This document shows, one piece after another, positions 8,031 to 15,258 of a stretch of 25,208 nt of DNA; the first letter of the stretch is position 1, and each line of letters opens with the position of its first letter. The notes beneath the pieces were generated by a model. That model made no database searches, was not told the origin of the DNA, and saw nothing but the letters and a program-made list of their open reading frames with translations. The translations under genes were made by a program, and so were the position numbers. Location: positions 1-25,208 of the forward strand of contig DASVSC010000132.1 in the NCBI GenBank assembly GCA_036388295.1, given 5' to 3'. This stretch comes from RYN-431 sp036388295. GTDB lineage: Bacteria; Planctomycetota; Phycisphaerae; Tepidisphaerales; Tepidisphaeraceae.

Positions 8031-8090
8031 GGCACTCTTCCCGTCCTTCGCGGGTGCCTTGGGCTCTTTAGTTCGAATGACGAAGGACGG
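8031..8090 (+). promoter_or_regulatory. Structured groES leader with overlapping stem-loops (pseudoknot-capable)
   Basis: Two overlapping inverted repeats lie before groES. GGCAC at 8031-8035 can pair with GTGCC at 8054-8058. CCGTCCTTCG at 8041-8050 pairs perfectly with CGAAGGACGG at 8081-8090. Since 8041-8050 lies in the loop of the first stem, both together would form an H-type pseudoknot. The second stem ends 32 nt before the groES ATG. No canonical CIRCE operator was found. The first stem could instead help end the response-regulator transcript. Confidence 0.45.
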
Positions 8091-8122
8091 ACGTTCGACT
8101 CGAAAGCGTTGGAGAACAGATT

Positions 8123-8416
8123 ATGGCAACGAAGCTTCGTCCTCTCGGCGGCAACATCCTCGTCAAACGCGTGGAAGCCGAAACCAAAACCAAAAGCGGC
8201 ATCGTCCTTCCCGACTCGGCCAAGGAAAAGCCCAAACGCGGCACCATCCTCGCCATCGGCGACGGCAAACGCCTCGACAACGGCGAACTCCAGAAGTTCA
8301 CCGTCAAGACCGGCGACCAAGTCCTGTTCACCAGCTACGCCGGAACCGAATTGAAAATCGACGGCGAAGAAGTGTTGATCATGAGCGAGGACGACGTTCT
8401 CGCCGTCGTCGAATAA
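8123..8416 (+). CDS. groES: Co-chaperonin GroES
   Basis: 97 residues, the normal length for the 10-kDa cochaperonin that caps the GroEL ring. The N-terminus LRPLGGNILVKRVEAE, the mobile-loop region TKSGIVLPDSA and the C-terminal IMSEDDVLAVVE are typical. ATG 8123 has a GGAGAA Shine-Dalgarno at 8111-8116. groEL follows 104 bp later, an unusually long gap for this operon, almost filled by palindrome C. Its 5' leader is structured (8031-8090). Confidence 0.98.
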   Translation: MATKLRPLGGNILVKRVEAETKTKSGIVLPDSAKEKPKRGTILAIGDGKRLDNGELQKFTVKTGDQVLFTSYAGTELKIDGEEVLIMSEDDVLAVVE

Positions 8417-8421
8417 ATCAA

Positions 8422-8511
8422 CAGTGGGAAGTTGATCGTGGGAAGTGGGAAGTAAGACCCGCGGTCCTGCCTTTCTTCAACTTCCCACTTCCCACTATCA
8501 ACTTCCCACTG
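8422..8511. repeat. Heptad-built palindromic element C (groES-groEL spacer)
   Basis: A 32-bp inverted repeat with one mismatch, 8422-8453 against 8480-8511, with a 26-nt loop. After the first two bases each arm reads as 7-bp units in the order X-Y-X-X, then a partial Z, with X = GTGGGAA, Y = GTTGATC (GTTGATA in the other arm) and Z beginning GT and ending AAGA. Unit order and the AAGA/TCTT loop borders match element A although the unit sequence differs. It starts 6 nt after the groES stop. Its last base overlaps the GGAG (8511-8514) that serves as the groEL Shine-Dalgarno. Confidence 0.9.
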
Positions 8512-8520
8512 GAGCATTCC

Positions 8521-10191
8521 ATGGCTGCTAAACAAATCAAGTTCGACCAAGAAGCCCGCGAAGCCATCCGCCGCGGCGTCGCCAAGCTCGCCCGCGCCGT
8601 TAAAGTCACCCTCGGCCCCAGCGGCCGCAACGTGGTGCTCGAAAAATCCTTCGGCTCGCCCACCGTCACCAAGGACGGCGTGACCGTGGCCAAGGAAATT
8701 GAGCTGGAAGACGCCTACGAAAACATGGGCGCGCAGATGGTCAAGGAAGTGGCCGACAAGACGAGCAAGGTCGCCGGCGACGGCACCACCACCGCCACCG
8801 TCTACGCCGAAGCCATCTTCAGCGAAGGCCTGAAATCCGTCGGCTCGGGCGCGAACAGCACCCAGGTCCAGCGCGGCATCAGCATGGCCGTCGAGGCCAT
8901 CGTCGCCGAACTCAAGAACATGTCGAAGAAGGTCTCGTCTTCGAAAGAAATCGCCCAGGTCGGCACCGCCAGCGCCAACCACGACGCCCAGATCGGCCAG
9001 ATGATCGCCGACGCCATGGACAAGGTCGGCAAAGACGGCGTTATCACTGTCGAAGAAGGCAAAAGCCTCGACACCACGATCGAACTCGTCGAAGGCATGC
9101 AGTTCGACAAGGGCTACATCAGCCCCCATTTCGTCACCGACCCGGCCACCGCCGAAGCCGTGCTGGATGACGTGTACATTCTGATCCACGAAAAGAAAAT
9201 CAGCAGCGCCCGCGACCTGGTCCCGGCCCTGTCCAAGGCCGCCGAGGCCGGCAAGCCGATGCTGATTATCAGCGAAGACGTCGACGGCGAAGCCCTGGCT
9301 ACGCTCGTCGTCAACAAGCTGCGCGGCACCATCAAGGTCGCCGCCGTCAAAGCCCCCGGCTTCGGCGACCGCCGCAAGGCCATGCTGGAAGACATCGCCA
9401 TCGTCACCGGCGGCCAGGCCATTTTCGAAGAACTCGGCATCAAGCTCGAGAACGTCGAACTCACCCACCTCGGCCGGGCCAAGAAGGTCCGCATCGACAA
9501 GGACAACTGCACGATCATCGAAGGCGCCGGCGATGAAAAGGCCATCAAGGCCCGCATCGAGCAGATCAAGAACGAGATCACCAACACCACCAGCGACTAC
9601 GACATCGAGAAGCTTCAGGAGCGTCTCGCCAAGCTCGCCGGCGGCGTTGCCCAGATCAACGTCGGCGCGGCCACCGAAGTCGCCATGAAAGAGAAGAAGG
9701 CCCGCGTCGAGGACGCCCTGCACGCTTGCCGGGCGGCCGTCGAAGAAGGCATTCTCCCCGGCGGCGGCGTCGCCCCGATCCGCGCCGCGGCCAAGGTGCT
9801 CAACGGCATCAAGACCACGAATGAAGACCAGAAGCTCGGCATCGAAATCGTCCGCCGCGCGGTCGAAGCCCCGATCAAGCAGATCGCCGAAAACGCCGGC
9901 GTCGACGGCTCGGTCGTGGCCCAGAAGATCAAGGAAAAGCTCGACGACGCCAGCTTCGGCTACGACGCGCTGACCCACCAATACGGCGACCTCGTCGCCG
10001 CCGGCGTCATCGTCCCCACGAAGGTCGAACGCTCGGCCCTGGAAAACGCCAGCAGCATCGCCGGCCTGCTCCTGACGACCGAAGCGGTCATCAGCGAGAT
10101 CAAGGAAGACAAACCCGAAATGCCCGCCGGCGGCGGCGGCATGGGCGGCATGGGCGGCGGCATGGGCGGGATGGGCGGAATGGGGTTCTAG
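8521..10191 (+). CDS. groEL: 60-kDa chaperonin GroEL
   Basis: 556 residues, a full-length group I chaperonin that folds proteins in an ATP-driven double ring with GroES. The ATP-binding motif VTLGPSGRNVVLEKSFG, the GDGTTTATV box, the hinge SANHDAQIG and the Gly/Met-rich C-terminal tail of GGM repeats are all present. ATG 8521 has GGAG at 8511-8514, and MAAKQIKFDQEAREA matches the family N-terminus. The same frame stays open back to 8059 across groES, but that stretch reads as low-complexity Arg-rich sequence and is not part of the protein. It is the second gene of groESL, and a strong terminator follows at 10218. Confidence 0.98.
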   Translation: MAAKQIKFDQEAREAIRRGVAKLARAVKVTLGPSGRNVVLEKSFGSPTVTKDGVTVAKEIELEDAYENMGAQMVKEVADKTSKVAGDGTTTATVYAEAIFSEGLKSVGSGANSTQVQRGISMAVEAIVAELKNMSKKVSSSKEIAQVGTASANHDAQIGQMIADAMDKVGKDGVITVEEGKSLDTTIELVEGMQFDKGYISPHFVTDPATAEAVLDDVYILIHEKKISSARDLVPALSKAAEAGKPMLIISEDVDGEALATLVVNKLRGTIKVAAVKAPGFGDRRKAMLEDIAIVTGGQAIFEELGIKLENVELTHLGRAKKVRIDKDNCTIIEGAGDEKAIKARIEQIKNEITNTTSDYDIEKLQERLAKLAGGVAQINVGAATEVAMKEKKARVEDALHACRAAVEEGILPGGGVAPIRAAAKVLNGIKTTNEDQKLGIEIVRRAVEAPIKQIAENAGVDGSVVAQKIKEKLDDASFGYDALTHQYGDLVAAGVIVPTKVERSALENASSIAGLLLTTEAVISEIKEDKPEMPAGGGGMGGMGGGMGGMGGMGF

Positions 10192-10217
10192 GTCATTTCA
10201 TTGAACATCAACACGAG

Positions 10218-10248
10218 ACGGCCCCGGAGTTTAACACTCCGGGGCCGT
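10218..10248 (+). terminator. Intrinsic terminator of the groESL operon
   Basis: A perfect 13-bp GC-rich stem, 10218-10230 against 10236-10248, with loop TTAAC and a TTTCATTTT tail. It starts 26 bp after the groEL stop. The stem is symmetric, so it could also slow transcripts from the convergent sigma-VOC gene, but the T-rich tail favours the plus strand. Confidence 0.93.
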
Positions 10249-10277
10249 TTCATTTTCGACGCAAGAACACGCGTCGT

Positions 10278-11354
10278 TCATCCGTCCGTTTTCAAGTCAA
10301 AGGTGTGCGGCTTGTAGGTTGAGAAAAAACCGATGACGTAACCATCGGGAGTTGTCACGGTGAAGTTCATTAACGCACCGTCGTAAAAGAGTTGATTCGG
10401 CACGATGCCTTGAGCGATGACTGCTTCTCGATGGCCTACGACGGATTCTTCCCCGCCATCGAGCCACACGTACACCGATACACCCGGTGCGGGCGGGTGG
10501 TCCGGCGTAGCACGTCGCATCCAGATTCGTGCATGGCCACCGCGCATTGCGGCGCGTTGTATGATTCCGTTCGCATCCGGCTCTTCGACGAAGTGGCGGC
10601 GAAAGCCTAGCTTTTCAAAGAAGTCGAGATGGTCGTCGATACTGCGGACGTAAAACTCTGCGGTCATCACCGCAAACTGAATCGCTTCCATTTGCTGTAT
10701 CATCGCTGCTGTTCCTTTCACGATCGATCGAATGTTCCCGGGATCGCTTGCGAATGACCGCGGCGGGCGTTCGCTCGAAGGACCTGTTGTGCCCATCAGG
10801 GCTTCGGGTTTGGTTTGGACGCCCTCCGCCGCCATTGAGGCGCGGATTTGTGCAATGACGCGACCGACGCGCTTGCGTGCGGCCTCGGCTGTGATATCCA
10901 GAGCGCGGCCGACGTCAGCAAAACTCTCGCACTGGTAATAACGGCGGACGACGGCTTCCCGGTCGCGTGGCGGCAGTTGTGCAATCGTGTCTTCGAGCAT
11001 CGTGATGAGCGTGTCATCAGCCGACGTTTTCTGACCACGAAAGAACGTGCCCGCAAGTGCGTCATGCCGGGACTGCCGTGTCCGTGTCCGCGTGATGTTC
11101 GAGCATGTGAAGTGCAGGGCGTGGAACAGCCAAGCCGCGATAGACGGCACGCCGGCCTGAACGAGTCGCGTGGCCTTATCGGTCAGCAATAGGAATACCG
11201 CCTGCCGCGCGTCATCGGCCAGATGATCATCCCGAAGCCGTCGTCTAGCCGCCTCGAAGATCCAACTGTCGTGTCGCGAAACCAGCACGGAAAACGCCTG
11301 CGCGTCCCCACTCAAGTAGTTACGCAACAAGTCAGCGTCAGCGACATCGGTCAT
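10278..11354 (-). CDS. ECF sigma factor fused to a C-terminal VOC/glyoxalase-like domain
   Basis: 358 residues in one frame. Residues about 8-80 resemble sigma-70 region 2 (DLLRNYLSGDAQAFSVLVSRH, then the ADDARQAVFLLL helix). Residues about 115-172 are region 4 with the helix-turn-helix SFADVGRALDITAEAARKRV. A linker (about 180-225) contains GNIRSIVKGTAAMIQQ, which resembles the segment that precedes a membrane helix in many planctomycete ECF factors. Residues about 228-348 look like a VOC domain: FYVRSIDDHLDFFEKLGF at its start and FTVTTPDGYVIGFF at its end. ATG 11354 was chosen because AGGG lies 7 nt upstream; a GTG two codons earlier has no room for a Shine-Dalgarno. The VOC part may sense a small ligand and gate the sigma factor; that is inference. 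No anti-sigma gene adjoins it. Confidence 0.82.
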   Translation of the reverse strand: MTDVADADLLRNYLSGDAQAFSVLVSRHDSWIFEAARRRLRDDHLADDARQAVFLLLTDKATRLVQAGVPSIAAWLFHALHFTCSNITRTRTRQSRHDALAGTFFRGQKTSADDTLITMLEDTIAQLPPRDREAVVRRYYQCESFADVGRALDITAEAARKRVGRVIAQIRASMAAEGVQTKPEALMGTTGPSSERPPRSFASDPGNIRSIVKGTAAMIQQMEAIQFAVMTAEFYVRSIDDHLDFFEKLGFRRHFVEEPDANGIIQRAAMRGGHARIWMRRATPDHPPAPGVSVYVWLDGGEESVVGHREAVIAQGIVPNQLFYDGALMNFTVTTPDGYVIGFFSTYKPHTFDLKTDG

Positions 11355-11410
11355 TGTCACACCCTAGATGACCGCACAACTTCGAAGCGGACAAAAATTT
11401 TTCGGCGGGT

Positions 11411-11493
11411 GGCAAGGATTAGTACTCTAACCCTTGGCGAGCGTAGATGACGCTGCGTTGCCGCCGCAAGGGTTAGAAATACTAACCGTTGGC
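11411..11493. promoter_or_regulatory. Paired dyads with CAAGGGTTAG half-sites upstream of the sigma-VOC gene
   Basis: Two imperfect palindromes share one half-site. Dyad 1 is 11411-11422 against 11427-11438 (10 of 12 positions pair, spacer TACT). Dyad 2 is 11465-11476 against 11482-11493 (9 of 12 pair, spacer AAATA). Their centres are about 55 bp apart. An AAAAATTTTT tract follows at 11394-11403 toward the sigma gene. Possible readings are tandem operators for the sigma promoter or a transcription end for the upstream HExxH gene; no T-run follows on the minus strand, which favours operators. Confidence 0.45.
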
Positions 11494-12180
11494 ACTCAGC
11501 GGTTTTACCCGCGTTGCTTGATGACGCGGAGGTAGGCTTTGTACGGTGCCATGCCCGGGGCCGCGGCCGTTGCCGTCTAGGTCGTTCAGGGCCTTGTGCA
11601 GGTCGTCGCGCCAGCGGGCGTACGGCTCGCGGTATTCATGGTTGAACGCGTCGCGGATCGCCGCGTGGGCCTGCTCCGGGGTCTCGGCCGTGAAACTCCG
11701 GCGGAGCATGCGGCGGGCGTAGACACGTGATTTGTAGAACGCCTGATCGTAGGCGTAGCAGTTCAGCCGCCAGTGGGCCTGCTCATGGTCTTTTAGAAGC
11801 TGCGGCGCGTCGTTCGGGAGGAAAACCGTTGTCTTCTGTCGGCCGTTGATTTTGAAGGTGTGTACGGTGACGCTCGCGCTGCGCGAGCCGCATCGATGCG
11901 ATTTATGGCAGCGATCGCCGTTTGTATCGCACGGGTCATTGACGACCTGCGTGTAGTTGTAGCTGTAATTCAGATCCCAATCGAGTGCGGTGAACGACGT
12001 CATGTCGCCGGAGTTGCCGCCCACTTCGCTGGGGCGATTGTTGAAGCGGTCGTAGGAGCGGACCTGCCACAGGTGCATGGCGAAGTCGGGCCGGGTGGCG
12101 GACTCGATCACGAGCGCAGCATTGGCTTTCCCTGCAATTGTAGTCAACATGATTACGACGAATAACAGAACACGGTGCAT
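11482..12180 (-). CDS. Secreted HExxH-motif protein, DUF922-like putative zinc protease
   Basis: A 232-residue protein with a signal peptide (MHRVLLFVVIMLTTIAGKANA, cleavage near residue 21). It contains HEQAH at residues 132-136, a match to the HExxH zinc-protease motif, placed in LLKDHEQAHWRLNCYAYD as in DUF922 secreted putative metalloproteases. ATG 12180 was chosen for a near-perfect AGGAGG Shine-Dalgarno; the frame stays open further upstream but that part is low-complexity. The last 25 or so residues look unnatural. A shift of one base in the G/C run near 11554-11568 would instead end the protein as YKAYLRVIKQRG with stop TAA at 11505-11507, so a 3' frameshift or sequencing indel is possible. 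Family assignment is moderate and the substrate is unknown. Confidence 0.72.
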   Translation of the reverse strand: MHRVLLFVVIMLTTIAGKANAALVIESATRPDFAMHLWQVRSYDRFNNRPSEVGGNSGDMTSFTALDWDLNYSYNYTQVVNDPCDTNGDRCHKSHRCGSRSASVTVHTFKINGRQKTTVFLPNDAPQLLKDHEQAHWRLNCYAYDQAFYKSRVYARRMLRRSFTAETPEQAHAAIRDAFNHEYREPYARWRDDLHKALNDLDGNGRGPGHGTVQSLPPRHQATRVKPLSANG

Positions 12181-12675
12181 CGGCTCCTCCTGGATAGAAA
12201 TGTCACTCCATTGGACACGCGCGGCTGAGGCGCGGTTAGTCGGGTGCTGCGGTTTATGGGGACGGCGCGGCGAGGCGTGGTGCAGAATTGATCGATGCGC
12301 GGCCGCGGGAGAACGAGTCGAAATCGGCTGATTTTTGGGCCGACAGGTCGGAAGCAGGGCGGTAGGATCGGGCTGTGTCCGCCGCCGCTGGCCGATCAAT
12401 CGTCGCGAAGGAAGACGTGAAAAGGCGTAAGTATCATGGCGGTCTGGGCAAGCCCGGGCGCACTGGCGCACACGTCCGGCCCGGCCTAAAGCGTGGCCCT
12501 GCTAAGGATTGTGGATTGCACGTTCTAGTGAATTGGCAGGAACAAAAATCGCGTCGAAAAATCGACTTAGGCCGAACGGGCGGCATCCATTCGGATGCCA
12601 TGCGCGATCGATTTGCACGACGGCAACGCGATGGCCAGAAAATGTTCGGACGAACCGGCCCGCGGCATTCACCGT
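12181..12675. other. Gene-poor spacer (495 bp)
   Basis: No convincing coding region on either strand. Plus-strand frames crossing it give Arg/Gly-rich sequence with no recognisable family or suitable ribosome binding site. It must hold the promoter of the minus-strand HExxH gene near its left end, and two small hairpins near its right end (12553-12599). One AGGCGTAAG occurs at about 12425, but without a partner arm it is not a palindromic element. Confidence 0.6.
12553..12599 (-). terminator. Possible weak terminator of the carbonic anhydrase gene
   Basis: On the minus strand, a perfect 7-bp stem with a 4-nt loop (12599-12582) is followed by a small GTCGA/TCGAC hairpin (12566-12553) and then GCGATTTTTGTT. 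The elements lie 77-123 bp after the stop. The arrangement is weak but is the only terminator-like structure downstream. Confidence 0.3.
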
Positions 12676-13665
12676 TCAGGCTTTGCTGCGGGCGGCGACG
12701 TGGGTGATGCCGGCGCCGATCAGCGTGGAGGCGGCGACCAGACCGCCCAGGAGCGGCCAGTTGGTCGTCATCGATTTTGCCGCGGAAGCGTGCGGCTCGG
12801 CAGGCTTTGCCTTCGGTTGGGGATGAGCGGCGTGCGTCGGCGCGGCGTGCGGCGTGGCGTGGTCGTCCGCGGCCGGCGGGGCGGCGTGCGGGTGGGCAGG
12901 GGCCGCGGGAGAGTGGGCCACGTGGTCCGGCTCAGGCAGTGCGTGCGTTGCTGCGGGCGCGGCGCTAGCGACGGTTGCGGCGGCGGTGTCGCCCAGCCAG
13001 TCGATTCGGCCGCTGTGAATGTCGTAGACGCCGCCGACGATTTTTACCCGGTTGGTCTCGACGGCCTTTGCGAGGACGGGGCTTCGGGCCGTGAGATCGC
13101 GCATGGCTTGGCGGACGTTTTCCTGGATCGCTTTGCTGACCAGCATCGGGCCGCGCAGGGTCGGGTGGTCGTGGCGGGCGCGGCCGGCGGCGGGGACGAT
13201 CGGCTTGAGCAACTGCGCGAGATTGCCTTCGGCATGGACCCCATCGACGACCGCCGTCACCGCGCCGCAGCGGGTGTGGCCGAGGACGACGATCAGCGGG
13301 ATCTGCAGGTGTTCGACGCCGTACTCGATCGTTCCGAGTTCGTCCGCGGCGGCCACGTTGCCCGCGACGCGGATGACGAATAAATCGCCGATGCCTTGGT
13401 CGAACAGCATTTCCGGCGGCACGCGGGAGTCGGCACACGACAGGACGGCCGCGATCGGATGCTGGCCGCCGGTGGTGGTTTCGCAGCGGCGGGGCTCGTC
13501 CTGGTGCGGCAGCGTGCGGGTGTTGGTGGCGTAGCGTGTGTGGCCGTCGATTAGCAACCGGTAGGCCTGGTCGGCGGTGGGGCCGGTCGACGGACCGGCG
13601 TGCCCGCCGGCGAGTGCGGTGGACGTAATCAGCAGAGCGAGCGGGCCGAAGCCGAGATGACGCAT
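12676..13665 (-). CDS. Secreted, C-terminally membrane-anchored beta-carbonic anhydrase
   Basis: A 329-residue beta-class carbonic anhydrase interconverting CO2 and bicarbonate. The zinc ligands are visible as Cys77 and Asp79 in SCADSRVPPE and His130/Cys133 in GHTRCGAV. A signal peptide covers about residues 1-23. After the catalytic domain (ending near residue 228) comes an Ala/Pro/His-rich stretch (about 230-297) with ten histidines, then a hydrophobic helix (about 303-323) and a short basic tail ARSKA. The enzyme is therefore probably exported and tethered to the membrane. ATG 13665 was chosen for AGGAAGG upstream and because the signal peptide begins there. No bicarbonate transporter is adjacent. 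Confidence 0.9.
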   Translation of the reverse strand: MRHLGFGPLALLITSTALAGGHAGPSTGPTADQAYRLLIDGHTRYATNTRTLPHQDEPRRCETTTGGQHPIAAVLSCADSRVPPEMLFDQGIGDLFVIRVAGNVAAADELGTIEYGVEHLQIPLIVVLGHTRCGAVTAVVDGVHAEGNLAQLLKPIVPAAGRARHDHPTLRGPMLVSKAIQENVRQAMRDLTARSPVLAKAVETNRVKIVGGVYDIHSGRIDWLGDTAAATVASAAPAATHALPEPDHVAHSPAAPAHPHAAPPAADDHATPHAAPTHAAHPQPKAKPAEPHASAAKSMTTNWPLLGGLVAASTLIGAGITHVAARSKA

Positions 13666-13895
13666 GGAGCCTTCCTGTACCGGCGGCCGCCCCAAGCGCA
13701 CCCGCCGTTCGGTGCATCGACGCGACACGCGGGCTACTTAACCGGAAGAGGCGTTACGGCTTCCCGCTTCTAGGCATGACACCCGCAGCGAGTCGTGATT
13801 GCTAAGGAATAAGTGGTGCCTGCGTCCGGAAAAGCGCATTCGCTTCAGGAAGTGTTCGCCCCGTACGGTCTGGGATGCTTAACCAAAGGAATCGT

Positions 13896-14471
13896 ATGTC
13901 CACACGTTTATTCGGTCGTCGGCTTGCCGGCGTGTCGTTGTGTGTCCTGGTGGCCGGTTGTGCTACGCCCAGCATCAAAGACCGAACCAGCCCGCTGACG
14001 GCCGCGGAGCAGAAGTTCATGATGTCGGCCGCGGAGAACTCCAATGCGGAAGTCGTCGCCGGCAAGATGGCCGTGAAGAAGGCAACGAACCCGCAGGTCA
14101 AAGCGTTCGCCCAGCGCATGGTCGATGAGCACATGCACATGAACCACGACATGCTCAAGCTGGCGGACGACAAGGACATTACGATCCCGAAGACGCCGGA
14201 CGAGCAGCACAACGAAGAGGCGGCGATGATGGCGCAGATGAGCGGCGCTGAGTTCGACACCGCGTACATGAACGCGCAGGTGGCCGACCATTCGAAGACG
14301 GTGGCCATGTTCGAGCAGAACGCCCGCACGGCGGTCGACCCGGATCTGCAGGCGTTCATCGCCAAGCACGGCCCGATGATGCGCGACCACTTGCAGGCCG
14401 CCCAAGCCCTGAGCCAGACGATTTCGACCGCCGCCACGCCTGCCCTGCGGCCGGGAACGGTTCAGCCGTAA
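13896..14471 (+). CDS. DUF4142 lipoprotein
   Basis: A 191-residue predicted lipoprotein. The signal peptide ends in the lipobox VAGC, and the mature part has the DUF4142 pattern: EQKFMMSAAENSNAEVVAGKMA, FAQRMVDEHMHMNHDM and the C-terminal FIAKHGPMMRDHLQAA. The fold is expected to be a four-helix ferritin-like bundle with His/Glu-rich helices; its biochemical role is not settled. ATG 13896 was chosen for an AAAGGA Shine-Dalgarno; an upstream ATG at 13875 has none. It is convergent with the DUF2959-like gene, and a hairpin at 14487-14535 lies between. Confidence 0.88.
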   Translation: MSTRLFGRRLAGVSLCVLVAGCATPSIKDRTSPLTAAEQKFMMSAAENSNAEVVAGKMAVKKATNPQVKAFAQRMVDEHMHMNHDMLKLADDKDITIPKTPDEQHNEEAAMMAQMSGAEFDTAYMNAQVADHSKTVAMFEQNARTAVDPDLQAFIAKHGPMMRDHLQAAQALSQTISTAATPALRPGTVQP

Positions 14472-14486
14472 TCAACGGTTGTGTCA

Positions 14487-14535
14487 CCGCAACGTCCGCG
14501 ACCGTCGATCAATCGGTCGGTCGTGGACGTTGCGG
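14487..14535. terminator. Bidirectional terminator-like hairpin between convergent genes
   Basis: An 18-bp inverted repeat with one G-U-compatible mismatch (14487-14504 against 14518-14535, 13-nt loop) fills the 73-bp gap between two convergent genes. Neither side has a clean T-run, so termination efficiency is uncertain, but position and symmetry fit a shared terminator. Confidence 0.6.
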
Positions 14536-14544
14536 CATCTGGTG

Positions 14545-15258
14545 TTAAGGCCGCTCGGCCACCGCATCCGGCGGCTGAACCGCGTTCGGCCAATGGGTCG
14601 TCGCGACCGGCACCGGCGAAAGAATGTTGCTGGTCAGTTCGACCTGCAGCGCCAGTCCGCGAATGTGCGTCCGCAGCATTTCGCCCGCGGTAAGGGCTTC
14701 GTCGAACCAGCGTTGGCCGGAGTCGAGCGCGCCATAATTCAGCTCATTGGCCAGATAGGTTTGGAGATCGCTAAGGTTACGAATGTAGGTGCCGAAGGCG
14801 TTGTTGACGCGGGCGTAGCGTTCGTTGATGTCGTCGCACTGCTCGCGTACACGCTGCGTGCGCTGCTCGGCGACGCGGCGCATGTCGTCGTTGCTGATCG
14901 TGCTGATGTCATGCTTGCGCGCGGTGCAGTACAGCGTCGCCTGGCCACGGACGACTTCGCTTTCGCGCTTCAGCCGGTCGGCTTCTTTGCGAATGGCGTC
15001 CAGCTCGGCCATGTAAAGGGCGAAGGCTGGTCGCAGATCGCCCTTGGATTCGCGCAGGGTTTTCAGTGTGTCCTGGGATCGTGCGACCGACTGTTCGCCG
15101 ATCACGAGCGACTGCCGCGTGTCGACAAGGACGTCTGTCGTTTGTTCCGAGCGTTTAACGGCCGGGTCGACGCTCCGACAACCGGCAATGACGCCGGTCA
15201 CAATTATGGCCGTTACGACGCCGTACCTGTTCGGCCACTTCTGCACGAATGTTCGCAT
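14545..15258 (-). CDS. Lipoprotein, DUF2959-like helical protein
   Basis: A 237-residue protein with a signal peptide ending in the lipobox VIAGC. The mature part is highly charged and mostly helical or coiled coil, with DVLVDTRQSLVIGEQSVARSQDTLKTL early and RYARVNNAFGTYIRNLSDLQTYL later. This resembles DUF2959, an uncharacterised periplasmic family; similarity is judged by eye and is moderate. ATG 15258 was chosen over ATG 15282 because GAAGGTGG lies just upstream and the signal peptide starts there. It is divergent from the small lipoprotein at 15549 across 290 bp. Confidence 0.72.
   Translation of the reverse strand: MRTFVQKWPNRYGVVTAIIVTGVIAGCRSVDPAVKRSEQTTDVLVDTRQSLVIGEQSVARSQDTLKTLRESKGDLRPAFALYMAELDAIRKEADRLKRESEVVRGQATLYCTARKHDISTISNDDMRRVAEQRTQRVREQCDDINERYARVNNAFGTYIRNLSDLQTYLANELNYGALDSGQRWFDEALTAGEMLRTHIRGLALQVELTSNILSPVPVATTHWPNAVQPPDAVAERP

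Noticed and set aside
8031..8058. CIRCE heat-shock operator before groES
   Set aside because: GGCACTC and GGGTGCC are present, but the spacing is 14 instead of 9 and the half-sites are incomplete, so this is not a valid CIRCE.
8059..8520. GroEL reading frame open upstream through groES
   Set aside because: The stretch reads as Arg/Gln-rich sequence in an alternate frame of groES, then palindrome C. The GGAG site and family N-terminus place the start at 8521.
12425..12433. AGGCGTAAG as a further copy of the palindromic element
   Set aside because: A single unit without repeats and without a complementary arm nearby; expected by chance.
12375..12707. 110-codon plus-strand ORF in the gene-poor gap
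   Set aside because: Arg/Gly-rich, no ribosome site or domain, and it runs into the antisense end of the carbonic anhydrase gene.
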